Source: Atopobium sp. ICM42b (GTDB lineage: Bacteria > Actinomycetota > Coriobacteriia > Coriobacteriales > Atopobiaceae). From it: a stretch of 62,339 nucleotides of DNA. Below, in pieces: positions 7,194 through 14,628 of the stretch. The stretch is taken from positions 1-62,339 of the forward strand of contig JDFH01000023.1 in the NCBI GenBank assembly GCA_000564995.1, in the 5' to 3' direction. The translations under genes were made by a program, and so were the position numbers. Position 1 is the first letter of the stretch. The number at the start of each line of letters is the position of its first letter. Below the pieces are notes generated by a model, which searched no databases, was not told the origin of the DNA, and was given only the letters and a program-made list of their open reading frames with translations.

Positions 7194-8480
7194 CTATTGA
7201 ATCTGCCCGGTATCTCTTTTCCCCGCGTTTCGGACGCTCGGAGCAAGCAGCATAGCCATCGCAAGCAGTACCATGGTCGCTCCAGAGCCGACGAACCATA
7301 ACGGAGCTCCAAGCAGATCCGCAAAAACGGAGGGGGCTGCGAGGCCCATGGGCATGGCCCACGCCATGATGGTTCCGTAGAGGCCGAAAACGCGGCCTAG
7401 GTACTCAGGAGGTATCTGCTCCTGCATAAGGGCAGTCTGGGTTCCCGCGTACAACGGGGAGCATGCGCCCATAAGAAAGCTCACCGGCAGGAAAGCAGCG
7501 AACAATGACGGGCCGAGCGATCCGGATACGATTGCGGCAATGCCGAAGCCGGCAATCGCGGCGACCATGGTGAACGACCTATTGCGGAACCCTCCCGTGG
7601 CCGCCAAAATGCCGGACCCAGCCAGCATGCCTGCAGAAAAAAGGATTTCCACCAAAGCGGCATCCCCCGTGCTACCGCCAAAATGCCCCAAGGTCATTAT
7701 TGGGAACAATGCCGCGAGCGGAGAGAACGCGAAAGCGAAGACGAACCCGCACCAAAGAAGGGCGAACAGCCCCCTGTACTCCCTAATCAGCTTGTAGCCG
7801 TCCGAAATCTCAGAGAAGAGCTCTCGAACCTTATTGGAAAAGGACAAGCTGCGGTCGGCTTCATCGAGGCCCCCTGCGTCTATCTGTGCGGCGAGGACGG
7901 CTAAAGAAGCGAAAAGCGCTCCCAGCACGTCGAGGACAATCATAGCGGTAATGCCCGCCACGGGATAAATCACTGCTGCAAGCGCGGCGCCAAGAATGTA
8001 TCCGCCGGACTGAATCGCCTGAGTCACCCCCGATAGGCGAACGAGATGCTCTGGCGGGGCGAGATGGGGCGTGAGAGATTGGGAGGCTGGCGTGTAGAAC
8101 GAAGTACCAACTGCACGGAGAAACAGGGCGATGAGAATTAGCCATGCAGGTAAGCTGCCGGCCAACGAGGCAATCGCCAAGGCGGCACCCACCGCGGCAA
8201 TGAAGAGGTCGGCGCCGATGAGGACACGTTTCAAAGGCAGTCTGTCGACAACGGCGCCCGCAAGGATTCCGAACAAAGCAATCGGCAGAAAGCCTGCCAG
8301 CGATGCTAAGGAGAGGAGAGAAGACGACCCTGTCGTGAGGGCGAGATGCCAAATAAGACCCATTTGGAGAATCGAACTCGTCAATGTCGAAACGAGCTCC
8401 CCGCCCCATACGAAACAAAGCTTGAATTGCCATGAATGGCACAGCAGAACAGACCTGCCCCGAGAGGTTTCAAATATCAT
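7194..8480 (-). CDS. Mef-like macrolide efflux MFS transporter
   Basis: A 12-helix major facilitator. After a short N-terminus the sequence WQFKLCFVWGGELVSTLTSS lines up with the start of Mef(A), followed by LASLAGFLPIALFGILAGAVVDR (helices 2-3 loop), FLRAVGTSFYTPASQSLTP, LSGVTQAIQSGGYILG and PPEYLGRVFGLYGTIMAWAMP. Mef pumps export macrolides using proton-motive force and act together with Msr(D). The start at 8480 is chosen because the longer frame (TTG at 8531) would begin inside a predicted terminator hairpin; the ribosome site is weak, so the exact start is uncertain. Length is about 428 residues against about 405 for Mef(A). GC-rich like its partner, suggesting transfer from a high-GC donor. 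Confidence 0.85.
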   Translation of the reverse strand: MIFETSRGRSVLLCHSWQFKLCFVWGGELVSTLTSSILQMGLIWHLALTTGSSSLLSLASLAGFLPIALFGILAGAVVDRLPLKRVLIGADLFIAAVGAALAIASLAGSLPAWLILIALFLRAVGTSFYTPASQSLTPHLAPPEHLVRLSGVTQAIQSGGYILGAALAAVIYPVAGITAMIVLDVLGALFASLAVLAAQIDAGGLDEADRSLSFSNKVRELFSEISDGYKLIREYRGLFALLWCGFVFAFAFSPLAALFPIMTLGHFGGSTGDAALVEILFSAGMLAGSGILAATGGFRNRSFTMVAAIAGFGIAAIVSGSLGPSLFAAFLPVSFLMGACSPLYAGTQTALMQEQIPPEYLGRVFGLYGTIMAWAMPMGLAAPSVFADLLGAPLWFVGSGATMVLLAMAMLLAPSVRNAGKRDTGQIQ

Positions 8481-8510
8481 GGTTATGTCCAATCGTGAAA
8501 TGGCGTGCAG

Positions 8511-8552
8511 AAAAACAGCGCGACGCCACAACAGCGCCGCTTTCTAGGCGCT
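8511..8552 (-). promoter_or_regulatory. Predicted transcription attenuator of the mef operon
   Basis: On the minus strand two mutually exclusive hairpins can be drawn. Stem A pairs AGCGCC (8552-8547, the last sense codons of the leader peptide) with GGCGCT (8538-8533). Stem B pairs GCGGCGC (8540-8534) with GCGTCGC (8526-8520, one G-U pair), loop TGTTGTG, and is followed four bases later by TTTTT (8515-8511): an intrinsic terminator. Ribosomes completing the leader would cover stem A and allow termination; stalling early would let A form and permit read-through. This mirrors the leader-peptide attenuation known for mef(A). Mechanism is inferred from pairing only. Confidence 0.6.
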
Positions 8553-8579
8553 CATCCACGTGCGGAAAAGACCAACCAC
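8544..8579 (-). CDS. Leader peptide MVGLFRTWMSA upstream of mef
   Basis: An 11-residue frame with GTG start and TAG stop. A very strong Shine-Dalgarno, AAAGGAGGGG at 8593-8584, sits six bases before the start, better than that of mef itself. It lies between the strong promoter and the attenuator hairpins, exactly where macrolide-sensing leader peptides sit. Its hydrophobic early residues (GLF) and a basic residue are in the range of drug-arrest peptides, but I do not recognise a published arrest motif. Confidence 0.65.
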   Translation of the reverse strand: MVGLFRTWMSA

Positions 8580-8619
8580 GACACCCCTCCTTTGTTAATT
8601 CGGTCTGGCAAACCATGTA

Positions 8620-8649
8620 ATATTAACGAGGCTTGAGTTTGCCTGTCAA
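8620..8649 (-). promoter_or_regulatory. Sigma-70-type promoter of the mef/msr(D) operon
   Basis: On the minus strand TTGACA (8649-8644) and TAATAT (8625-8620) are separated by 18 bases. Both boxes are at or near consensus. The predicted transcript begins about 35 bases before the leader-peptide start codon. Confidence 0.75.
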
Positions 8650-8714
8650 GAATCGAGCATCGGTAAGGGCAATCCTCTCTGGCCATTCGATTCCTTTTGT
8701 ATCTTTGGTTGCAT

Positions 8715-8835
8715 AGGTGACCCGCCAGGGCTATTACGCGTGGAAGAGGCGCCTGCCGAGCTGGCCGATGAGGCGCTGAAGATGGCCCTGGTCAGGCGAA
8801 ACGATCCCAAGGGATGCGTACATCATTCGGATAGT
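8715..8835 (+). pseudogene. IS3-family orfB transposase fragments
   Basis: Two short frame-shifted pieces. VTRQGYYAWKRRLPS (from about 8715) matches the region just before the integrase core of IS3-type orfB proteins. Directly after it in another frame, ELADEALKMALVRRNDPKGC followed by VHHSDS matches the segment leading to the HHSDRGSQY motif. A large internal deletion and a frameshift join them, so no transposase is made. No inverted repeats are visible. It marks past mobile-element traffic next to the resistance operon. Confidence 0.6.
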
Positions 8836-9265
8836 AAGAATGTTGCCAGCAGGTTTTGCGGCAACCGCAAAGGAGCCGTATCCTGCAGCTGGAATCACGT
8901 TGCAGCATCCTGACCCGCATTCCGATTGGCGGACGGCCCGCTTCGGCATCCTGACCAGCACAGCGATCGAGCCTTGTCATTCCTTGGATATGCCGGTTGC
9001 TCGGGGCGGTCCCGACGGAGGCCCTCGCCTCCCCGGTCCGTGACCCAAGAAGGGCAAGCATGCTGATCTGCATGGCTGGTTCCTCCTTTATGTAGACGAC
9101 CATGCAAAGAAGGGACAACCGAGGAGGCAGGTTACTGATGCGGGCTCCCGCACGCCCATGACTACCCGACGGGCTGTTTTTCATCTCCGATGCCCGCATT
9201 GCAGCATGAACGAATGTGCCTCGACATCTCTGCTGGCATGGTACGACTGGGATCGCACCTCGACG
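8836..9265. other. GC-rich stretch without recognisable genes
   Basis: Several open frames exist on both strands, but none resembles a known protein. One on the minus strand begins at about 9073 (MQISMLALLGS) behind AAAGGAGGA, yet its sequence looks like random GC-rich translation. The direct repeat GCATCCTGACC occurs twice, at about 8907 and 8948. I see nothing else. Confidence 0.4.
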
Positions 9266-9269
9266 CATC

Positions 9270-9485
9270 CTTGCGCATACTGCCTTCCAAGTTTCGAAAC
9301 CGGGAAGGAAAGTGTATGTGAGCGACGATATCGGCGCCGATTCGACGCTCGAGAGGGAGATTGCGCCGATTCTATCCATCGGGGATGCATTCCCGAAGAT
9401 TCTCATCACTCGCACGAGGCATGAGCCCCATACCCGGGAGGGCGTGCTCGTGCTGAATTTCGCGAGGTGGCTGCTTGGCGGGTAG
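9270..9485 (+). pseudogene. 3' fragment of a DUF4143-type AAA ATPase
   Basis: The frame ending at 9485 encodes GRKVYVSDDIGADSTLEREI, then IGDAFPKILITRTRHE and ARWLLGG with a stop. This is the C-terminal end of the ATP-binding proteins that pair an AAA domain with DUF4143 (typically 400-450 residues). The P-loop and most of the protein are missing; the frame upstream of about 9270 shows no further similarity. It is a leftover of a lost gene. Confidence 0.7.
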
Positions 9486-10155
9486 GGTTCTGAACGTCGC
9501 ATTGGGATATCGCGCGACAGGGCACGCAGGGCTGTTTGTGCCCGCACGGGAAACGCCGTCGCCATGCGGGCGGCCTGTCGTGTCCGATTAGCCTTTTGCT
9601 AAACAGGCTTACGCCAACTCATGGGCAAGCCACCTGAGACTATTCACTTTGCTTATCGTTGACAAAGACCTGTGGCCTGCGGTTTTGTGAACGGCTCGTA
9701 AGCCACCCGCGTCGACTCACTTACTGTTGAAGCTGGTGGTTTGCAGGCTCAAAGGCGGTTGAGTTTCAAAACGGGCGTTTTTCGGCGATATCGAGCCTCC
9801 AAAGGCGGCTCTCCGTGCCCCTTGGGACAAAAATAAAAACTCAATACTCTGAGTTTGAAAATGGTTTTTGAAGTTGTCCCAGCTTTTGTCCCCGAAGCCG
9901 ATGAAACGCGACGTCGCGTCATTCAGCGGCACTCACTTCGAGATGCCGCCGAAAACTGGGTGCAACTGGAGTGACGAGACGGCAAAACTATAACCACCGA
10001 GTGGGAGTAGTTGAAATCTAGCGTTTTCGAGTCCCTGACCTGCACCAACGAGTCAGGAGCTTTTCGTTTGGCAACCTCTGGGCAACCCTTACGGCCACAT
10101 GCCGTGACTCGCATCAGCCCCAATCAAAGCCCGCGATGCCTCTGCTTGCGCTGCC
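9486..10155. other. Intergenic remnant region with palindrome
   Basis: No gene is recognisable. A perfect 14-bp palindrome, ACGCGACGTCGCGT, lies at 9906-9919. The region ends in a guaA-like 3' end (separate entry) followed by TGACCTGCA, which echoes TGACCTGCG after the larger guaA fragment at 5271-5279, so similarity to the guaA downstream region may extend a little past the stop codon. Confidence 0.45.
9993..10010 (+). repeat. Second copy of the guaA 3' terminus (possible attachment site)
   Basis: ACCACCGAGTGGGAGTAG repeats the last 18 bases of the guaA fragment at 5240-5257 (ACCATTGAGTGGGAGTAG) with two differences and encodes TTEWE plus stop. The two copies are direct repeats 4.75 kb apart and bracket the mef/msr(D) operon. 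Integration of islands at the 3' end of guaA produces this geometry. No integrase remains between them. Confidence 0.6.
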
Positions 10156-10199
10156 CGAGCGTGGAAATCCGGACGCACGAGCGTGGATTTTCGGACGTC
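10156..10199 (+). repeat. 22-bp tandem repeat, two units
   Basis: Units at 10156-10177 and 10178-10199 share CGAGCGTGGA and CGGACG and differ at about five positions. They lie just outside the IS256 remnant and may be part of its end or an unrelated iteron-like pair. Confidence 0.5.
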
Positions 10200-10334
10200 T
10201 GATGAATGAGAGTAGATAATCTACCGTTTTGAGGGTAGTGTCGCGAATGTTGATGTAGGGCTCGGTTCTCGAGGGTGGCCGCAGGCTGCCCGAGGAACCG
10301 AGAATCACCTGGAATGCCGTCGTTCTAGCGCATG

Positions 10335-10850
10335 TCACGCCGCCTTCCCGCCGGCAACGGGGTTGTCGGCCACGACGGGCGCGATGATCTTGGCCGCGCG
10401 CTCGGCGGCGGTGCCCTCGCAGGCGTGCACGGGCGCGTTCGCCTCGGCGCCCTCCACGGCCCTGCCGATGGAGTCGTTGTTGAACCAGCGGCGCCCCGCC
10501 CAATCCTCGTCCGTCTCGGCGAACACGCCGTTGGCCACCATCCCGGACACGGCGGCGACCACGGCGCGGTCGACGCGCGAGCAGCGCTCGATCAGGTCCT
10601 CGGGGAAGCAGCTCCCCGCGCACAGCTTCGGGATCCTGGGGTTGATGGTGCCCGCGCTGGTGGTGAGCCTGCGCTCGCGGTATCCGTTCCCCTGGTTGCC
10701 GGCCTCGCAGGCCTCGTCGGCCCGGGCGTCCACGATCTCGTTGACCAGGGATTCGGCCATTATCCTCAACAGCTCGGAGAGGTTGACCATGCCGTCGTCG
10801 AATCTGGGCATCTCGGCCCCGTCGCTCGCGATCTCGTGTATATTGTCCAT
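10335..10850 (-). pseudogene. Internally deleted IS256-family transposase
   Basis: A 171-residue open frame keeps the conserved N-terminal part of IS256-type (mutator) transposases: ADEACEAGNQGNGYRERRL, then TINPRIPKLCAGSCFPEDLI and RVDRAVVAAVSGM. It then jumps in frame to the C-terminal part, ETDEDWAGRRWFNNDSIGRA. About 230 residues containing the DDE catalytic centre are missing, so it cannot transpose. No ribosome site is evident at the ATG. High GC and position point to the same mobile-element graveyard as the IS3 and DUF4143 scraps. Confidence 0.85.
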
Positions 10851-10976
10851 ATGCGGTTATTGCCTTTCTACGAATCCTGACTTCAGCAATTAGAATTCTA
10901 GGCGATAATCGCTTCCTGCTTTCTGCAGCCAGGGAAGCGGTCCCTTACACCAACATTCGGCACGCGATCGGCAGTT

Positions 10977-12746
10977 ATGGCAAATTCTATCTACAAACCA
11001 GTCTCATTAGAGGTTGGAAACATACTCAAAGACGTGCAGACAGGCAAGATCGGCTTGCCGGATCTGCAGCGTCCCTTTGTCTGGAAGAACGACAAGGTTC
11101 GCCAGCTCCTCGACTCCATGTTCCGAGGATACCCTATCGGCTACATCATGCTCTGGGAGTCCCCGGCTGACTACAGCGAGAAGAAGTCCTCTATCGGCAC
11201 CAACACCAAGATCTATGAAGCCCCGAAGGAACTCGTCATCGACGGCCAACAGCGCCTCACTGCCCTGCTTAGCTCGCTCTATGGTGTGCGGGTTAAGGAC
11301 AAGGACTTCAAGGAGCGCAACATTCGAATCGCATTCGATCCGATAACGCACGTTTTCGAGAATGCCGACGCAGCCACCGACAGGAATCCGAGATTCATCT
11401 CATCGGTCAGCGAGGTCTTTACCGCAAACAGAGAGAACAAGCTCAGAACCTTCAGGAAGTCCTTTATTCGTCAATTGAATGAAGGTAATGCAAAGAAAGG
11501 TGAACCCGAACTGACAGACGAGGAAGAAGATCTTATCGAGCAGGGCATAAACGCCCTCCTTGGATTGGAGCGCTACTTGCTCCCAACCCTTGAAATCACT
11601 TCTGATGCTGACGAGGAAATGGTTTCGGACATCTTCGTGCGCGTCAACTCCCAGGGTCAATCTCTCAAACAGGACGACTTCATCATGACCCTGCTCTCCG
11701 TCTATGAGCCCGAAATGCGCTCTCGCATCGAGAAGTTCTGCGCGGACAGCCATGTTCCCGCCGATGGCACCTCTTACAACCATCTCATAAAGACATCTGC
11801 AACTCACATCATCCGTGCAGCCGTCGGACTCGGGTTCAAGCGCGGGCGCCTTCGCTATGCGTATCAGATTCTTCGTGGCAAGGATCTCAAGACCGGTGAA
11901 ACTTCCCCCGAGACGCGCGCAGAAAACTTCGAGAAGTTCGGCAAGGCCGTGGATTGCGTTCTTGATTTGAATAATTGGAAGGCATTCCTAAATACATTGG
12001 GTGAAGCCGGCTACATAAGTTCAAGTCAGATTACGTCTGAGAACGCGTTGATTTTCAACTATGCTTTCTATCTGATTGGCCGTTACGAATTCAAGATGGA
12101 GCCTCTGGCTATTAAGAAGCTCGTTAGACGTTGGTTCTACGCTTCCAACCTTACGGCCTTCTATGTTGGCTCATTCGAGTCCGACTTCGAGAAGCAGCTT
12201 AACGAGGTCTCTGAGCTCAAAACTGCTGAAGAGTTCATCGCCTACTTCGACAGAAGTATCGCCGCACTGATGACAGACGACTACTTTTCCCTCACCCTGC
12301 CAAACGACCTCAACGCCAACGAAGCTACCGGCCCAAGCTGGCAAGGCTTTGTGGCTGCACAAGTTGTCCTGGGATACAAAGCCCTTTTCAGCACCGTGCC
12401 GGTTTCGCAACTCATATCCGATGGAGCCTCTGGCACAAAGAAGGCAGTGGACAAGCACCACCTCTTCCCCGACAACTATTTGAAAGAAGCGGGCTATCTA
12501 TCTAACCGTAGCAACCGTGCTAACTTCACGTATGCGGACTATGGGAACAACATCTACATTTCCGATGATGCCCCTTCCGTGTATGTCGCAAAATACCGCA
12601 ACGAACTTGGCGAAGAAGCCTACATAGAAGCATGCAAGCAGCATGCATTACCTACAGGCTTCGAAAACATGGACTATGAGGAGTTCATAGCAGCGCGTAG
12701 AGGCTTAATGGCCCAACTAATCAAGAAGGGCTTTGAGAGGCTGTAA
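10977..12746 (+). CDS. DUF262 (GmrSD-like) protein with C-terminal HNH-type domain
   Basis: A 589-residue protein. The N-terminal DUF262 part (residues about 5-250) has the ParB/Srx-like motifs LPDLQRPFVWK and ELVIDGQQRLTALLSSLYG, which in this family bind nucleotide and drive cleavage. Near the C-terminus (residues about 490-525) KKAVDKHHLFPDNYL followed by NRANFTYADYGNNIY matches the DUF1524-type His-Me finger end of GmrSD. Such proteins include modification-dependent restriction enzymes active against phage with modified DNA. Here it stands alone. The start codon has no Shine-Dalgarno and abuts IS256 debris, so the native promoter may be lost. A short truncated gene follows in operon-like spacing. 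Confidence 0.85.
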   Translation: MANSIYKPVSLEVGNILKDVQTGKIGLPDLQRPFVWKNDKVRQLLDSMFRGYPIGYIMLWESPADYSEKKSSIGTNTKIYEAPKELVIDGQQRLTALLSSLYGVRVKDKDFKERNIRIAFDPITHVFENADAATDRNPRFISSVSEVFTANRENKLRTFRKSFIRQLNEGNAKKGEPELTDEEEDLIEQGINALLGLERYLLPTLEITSDADEEMVSDIFVRVNSQGQSLKQDDFIMTLLSVYEPEMRSRIEKFCADSHVPADGTSYNHLIKTSATHIIRAAVGLGFKRGRLRYAYQILRGKDLKTGETSPETRAENFEKFGKAVDCVLDLNNWKAFLNTLGEAGYISSSQITSENALIFNYAFYLIGRYEFKMEPLAIKKLVRRWFYASNLTAFYVGSFESDFEKQLNEVSELKTAEEFIAYFDRSIAALMTDDYFSLTLPNDLNANEATGPSWQGFVAAQVVLGYKALFSTVPVSQLISDGASGTKKAVDKHHLFPDNYLKEAGYLSNRSNRANFTYADYGNNIYISDDAPSVYVAKYRNELGEEAYIEACKQHALPTGFENMDYEEFIAARRGLMAQLIKKGFERL

Positions 12747-12755
12747 GGAGTCGAA

Positions 12756-12797
12756 ATGAAAGTCTCATCGCTTGATGAACAGACATTCTCTATTTAA
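12756..12797 (+). pseudogene. Truncated gene start after the DUF262 gene
   Basis: Nine bases after the DUF262 stop, with AAGGAG five bases before, an ATG opens MKVSSLDEQTFSI and then stops. The ribosome site and spacing look like the second gene of a defence operon whose body was removed; the foreign AT-rich segment with the flavoprotein begins right here. The identity of the lost gene cannot be told from 13 residues. Confidence 0.55.
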
Positions 12798-12826
12798 CTT
12801 GTACACTTTTTATTCTAGGCCCATAC

Positions 12827-12870
12827 AAAAAAACTGACTTACTCAAGTTATGAGATAAGTCAGTTTTTTT
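12827..12870 (-). terminator. Intrinsic terminator of the flavoprotein reductase gene
   Basis: AAACTGACTTA pairs with TAAGTCAGTTT around a 14-base loop, with runs of A and T on the two sides. On the minus strand it lies five bases past the stop codon, giving a long U tract. Confidence 0.85.
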
Positions 12871-12875
12871 AGTTT

Positions 12876-14207
12876 TTAGAATTTGAATAAGTCATTAAGA
12901 GCTTCAGTCATAGTTGGGTGAGCGTAAATTTGGTCACGCAAGTCTTCAGCCTTTAAGTGGTGCTGCATTGCTAAAGTAATGACATTGATAGTTTCGTAAG
13001 CTTCTTCAGCGTAAATAGTAGCACCTAAGATTTCGTGAGTTTCTGGGTCAATCAAAGCCTTGTATGAGCCTCTTGGGTTGCCGATGACTTGGGCCTTTGG
13101 CACACCAGCTGCAGGCATTGTTAAGACCTTGTAAGCTTTACCTTGGGCCTTTAACTCGCTTTCAGTTAGTCCAGCTGAAGAAATTGCTGGCTTAATGAAG
13201 ATTGAGTTAGCAAAAACTGGACGATTCTTCTTAGTTCTAGTCTTGTCACCAAAGAGTTGATTGTCCATAATCCGCCAGTCATCAAGCGAAATGTAGGTAA
13301 ATTGCAAGCTACCGGCAACATCACCCATAGCGTAGATATTAGGAACACTGGTTTCAAGCTTATCGTTAACGACAATTTCGCCTCTTTGGCCAACTTCAAG
13401 ACTGGTTTTTTCTAGGTGAAGGGCGGCAGTGGCTGGGTGGCGGCCAACTGACACAAGCATCACGTCTGCTTGCAAGTCCTTAACACCATCTTCGGTTTCA
13501 ACAGTTAAGTTAAGACCAGCTTCAGTTTCTTCAACCTTGGTCAAAGAAGACTTAAGCATGAAGGTAACGCCATCTGCTTCCATATCAGCCTTAGCTGCCT
13601 GAGCAATTTCTGGTTCAAACCGGCCCAAGATACTTGGCATTGGTTCAATTACAGTTACTTTACTGCCAAAGCCAGCGTACATTGAAGCAAATTCAAGTCC
13701 GATTGGTCCACCACCTAAAATAACCAGATTCTTAGCAAGTTCTTTTTTAGCAAGCATTTCAGTTGAAGTAAATATCTTATCGTCAATCTTTAGGCCATCA
13801 ATATTTGGTACATTACTTTCGGCACCAGTATTAATGAAAAGACGGTCGAATGTTAATTCTTCTGTACCTGATTCATCAGTTACCTTGATTGTCTTATCAT
13901 CAATAAATTCAGCACTTGCATCAAGCACAGTTGCCAAGTCTTGGTCTGCTATCTTGTGGTAGTTCTTGTTGCGTAGTTTTGCTGTCATAGCTTCCTTAGT
14001 TTCGAAAGCTTCTTCATACTTAACTCCTCTTTGAGAGTTAATCACCAAGTTCTTAGTTGGCAAACATGCGATGTTGATACACGTTCCGCCGTACATCATT
14101 GGATCTTTTTCAATCAAAAGCACTTCTTCGCCATGACTTGTCAGGCTCCCTGCCAAAGTCTTACCAGCTTTGCCAAAGCCAATAATAATATTCTTAAAAT
14201 GTCTCAT
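12876..14207 (-). CDS. FAD-dependent disulfide reductase, RclA / hypothiocyanous acid reductase family
   Basis: A 443-residue class I flavoprotein. N-terminal FAD site IIIGFGKAGKTLAGSL; redox motif GGTCINIACLPTK with Cys43 and Cys48; NAD(P)H site VILGGGPIGLEFASMYAGFGSKVTV; second FAD motif NIYAMGDVAGSLQFTYISLDD; dimerisation domain ending in AHPTMTEALNDLF with the catalytic His. The FGKAGKT and CINIxCxPTK combination marks the RclA/Har group, which reduces hypothiocyanous acid or copper rather than glutathione. Oral bacteria meet hypothiocyanous acid made by salivary peroxidase. Codon use (TTAAG, CTTCAG, few G/C-ending) is Lactobacillus-like and unlike both flanks; it carries its own terminator and a ribosome site AGGAG, so it looks like a one-gene transfer. 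Confidence 0.85.
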   Translation of the reverse strand: MRHFKNIIIGFGKAGKTLAGSLTSHGEEVLLIEKDPMMYGGTCINIACLPTKNLVINSQRGVKYEEAFETKEAMTAKLRNKNYHKIADQDLATVLDASAEFIDDKTIKVTDESGTEELTFDRLFINTGAESNVPNIDGLKIDDKIFTSTEMLAKKELAKNLVILGGGPIGLEFASMYAGFGSKVTVIEPMPSILGRFEPEIAQAAKADMEADGVTFMLKSSLTKVEETEAGLNLTVETEDGVKDLQADVMLVSVGRHPATAALHLEKTSLEVGQRGEIVVNDKLETSVPNIYAMGDVAGSLQFTYISLDDWRIMDNQLFGDKTRTKKNRPVFANSIFIKPAISSAGLTESELKAQGKAYKVLTMPAAGVPKAQVIGNPRGSYKALIDPETHEILGATIYAEEAYETINVITLAMQHHLKAEDLRDQIYAHPTMTEALNDLFKF

Positions 14208-14303
14208 ACTTAGACTCCTAATCCAAATTATCGCTACTTATTTTTTGTCAGTAACATATTTTTTTACAAAATATCACGATAGATGTCAGCCGTCTACAAT
14301 TTT

Positions 14304-14454
14304 GCTTATAAAAAGCTTCTAAAAGATGAATCATTGTTCAGAGATGTTGCGGTTGATCAAAATAGTTCCAAGAGTGAATGCTCGTAAGTATGGTAAGCAG
14401 TGGATTGTTAACCGTGACGCTATGTTGCGTGAGTATGGCAATCCTGTGTGCTAG
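14304..14454 (+). pseudogene. DUF2442-HTH copy 3, internally deleted
   Basis: The left part encodes AYKKLLKDESLFRDVAVDQ, matching residues about 40-57 of the DUF2442-HTH protein at 3186. At 14361 it switches, with a frame change, to KIVPRVNARKYGKQWIVNRD and MLREYGNPVC, matching its last 31 residues. About 60 codons are missing; the junction falls in CAAAATAGTTCC, which resembles both partners and suggests short-homology deletion. A decayed copy of the associated palindrome follows at 14482-14499. Confidence 0.8.
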
Positions 14455-14481
14455 GGGCTACAAATATACATCCTCAAATAC

Positions 14482-14499
14482 TGTCCATCACATTAGACA
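14482..14499. promoter_or_regulatory. Decayed palindrome, site 3 (TGTCCA-N6-TAGACA)
   Basis: Same position relative to the HTH reading frame as sites 1 and 2, with one substitution in the right half and no T run after it. It supports common descent of the three units. Confidence 0.55.
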
Positions 14500-14540
14500 G
14501 TATGATCAATAGACTTCAACCTGTTGAGAGCGTTCTCGAG

Positions 14541-14575
14541 AAAAACATAGAGTCACCCGCAGAGCAGGTGACTCT
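14541..14575 (-). terminator. Terminator of the AraC/ECF/ABC operon
   Basis: AGAGTCACC (14549-14557) pairs with GGTGACTCT (14567-14575). On the minus strand the stem is followed by ATGTTTTTCTC. It lies about 55 bases past the last gene of the six-gene minus-strand operon. Confidence 0.8.
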
Positions 14576-14628
14576 AATTGTTCATTCATCTGTGCTTATT
14601 TCCCAAAACTTCGCATATAGCATGCCTA

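Noticed and set aside
8792..9565. A 257-codon minus-strand frame in the GC-rich scrap region
   Set aside because: The same DNA on the plus strand contains recognisable DUF4143 and IS3 remnants; the minus-strand protein resembles nothing and is Arg/Ser-rich as expected for chance GC-rich frames.
10332..10893. Two overlapping plus-strand frames across the IS256 remnant
   Set aside because: They are antisense to clear transposase motifs.
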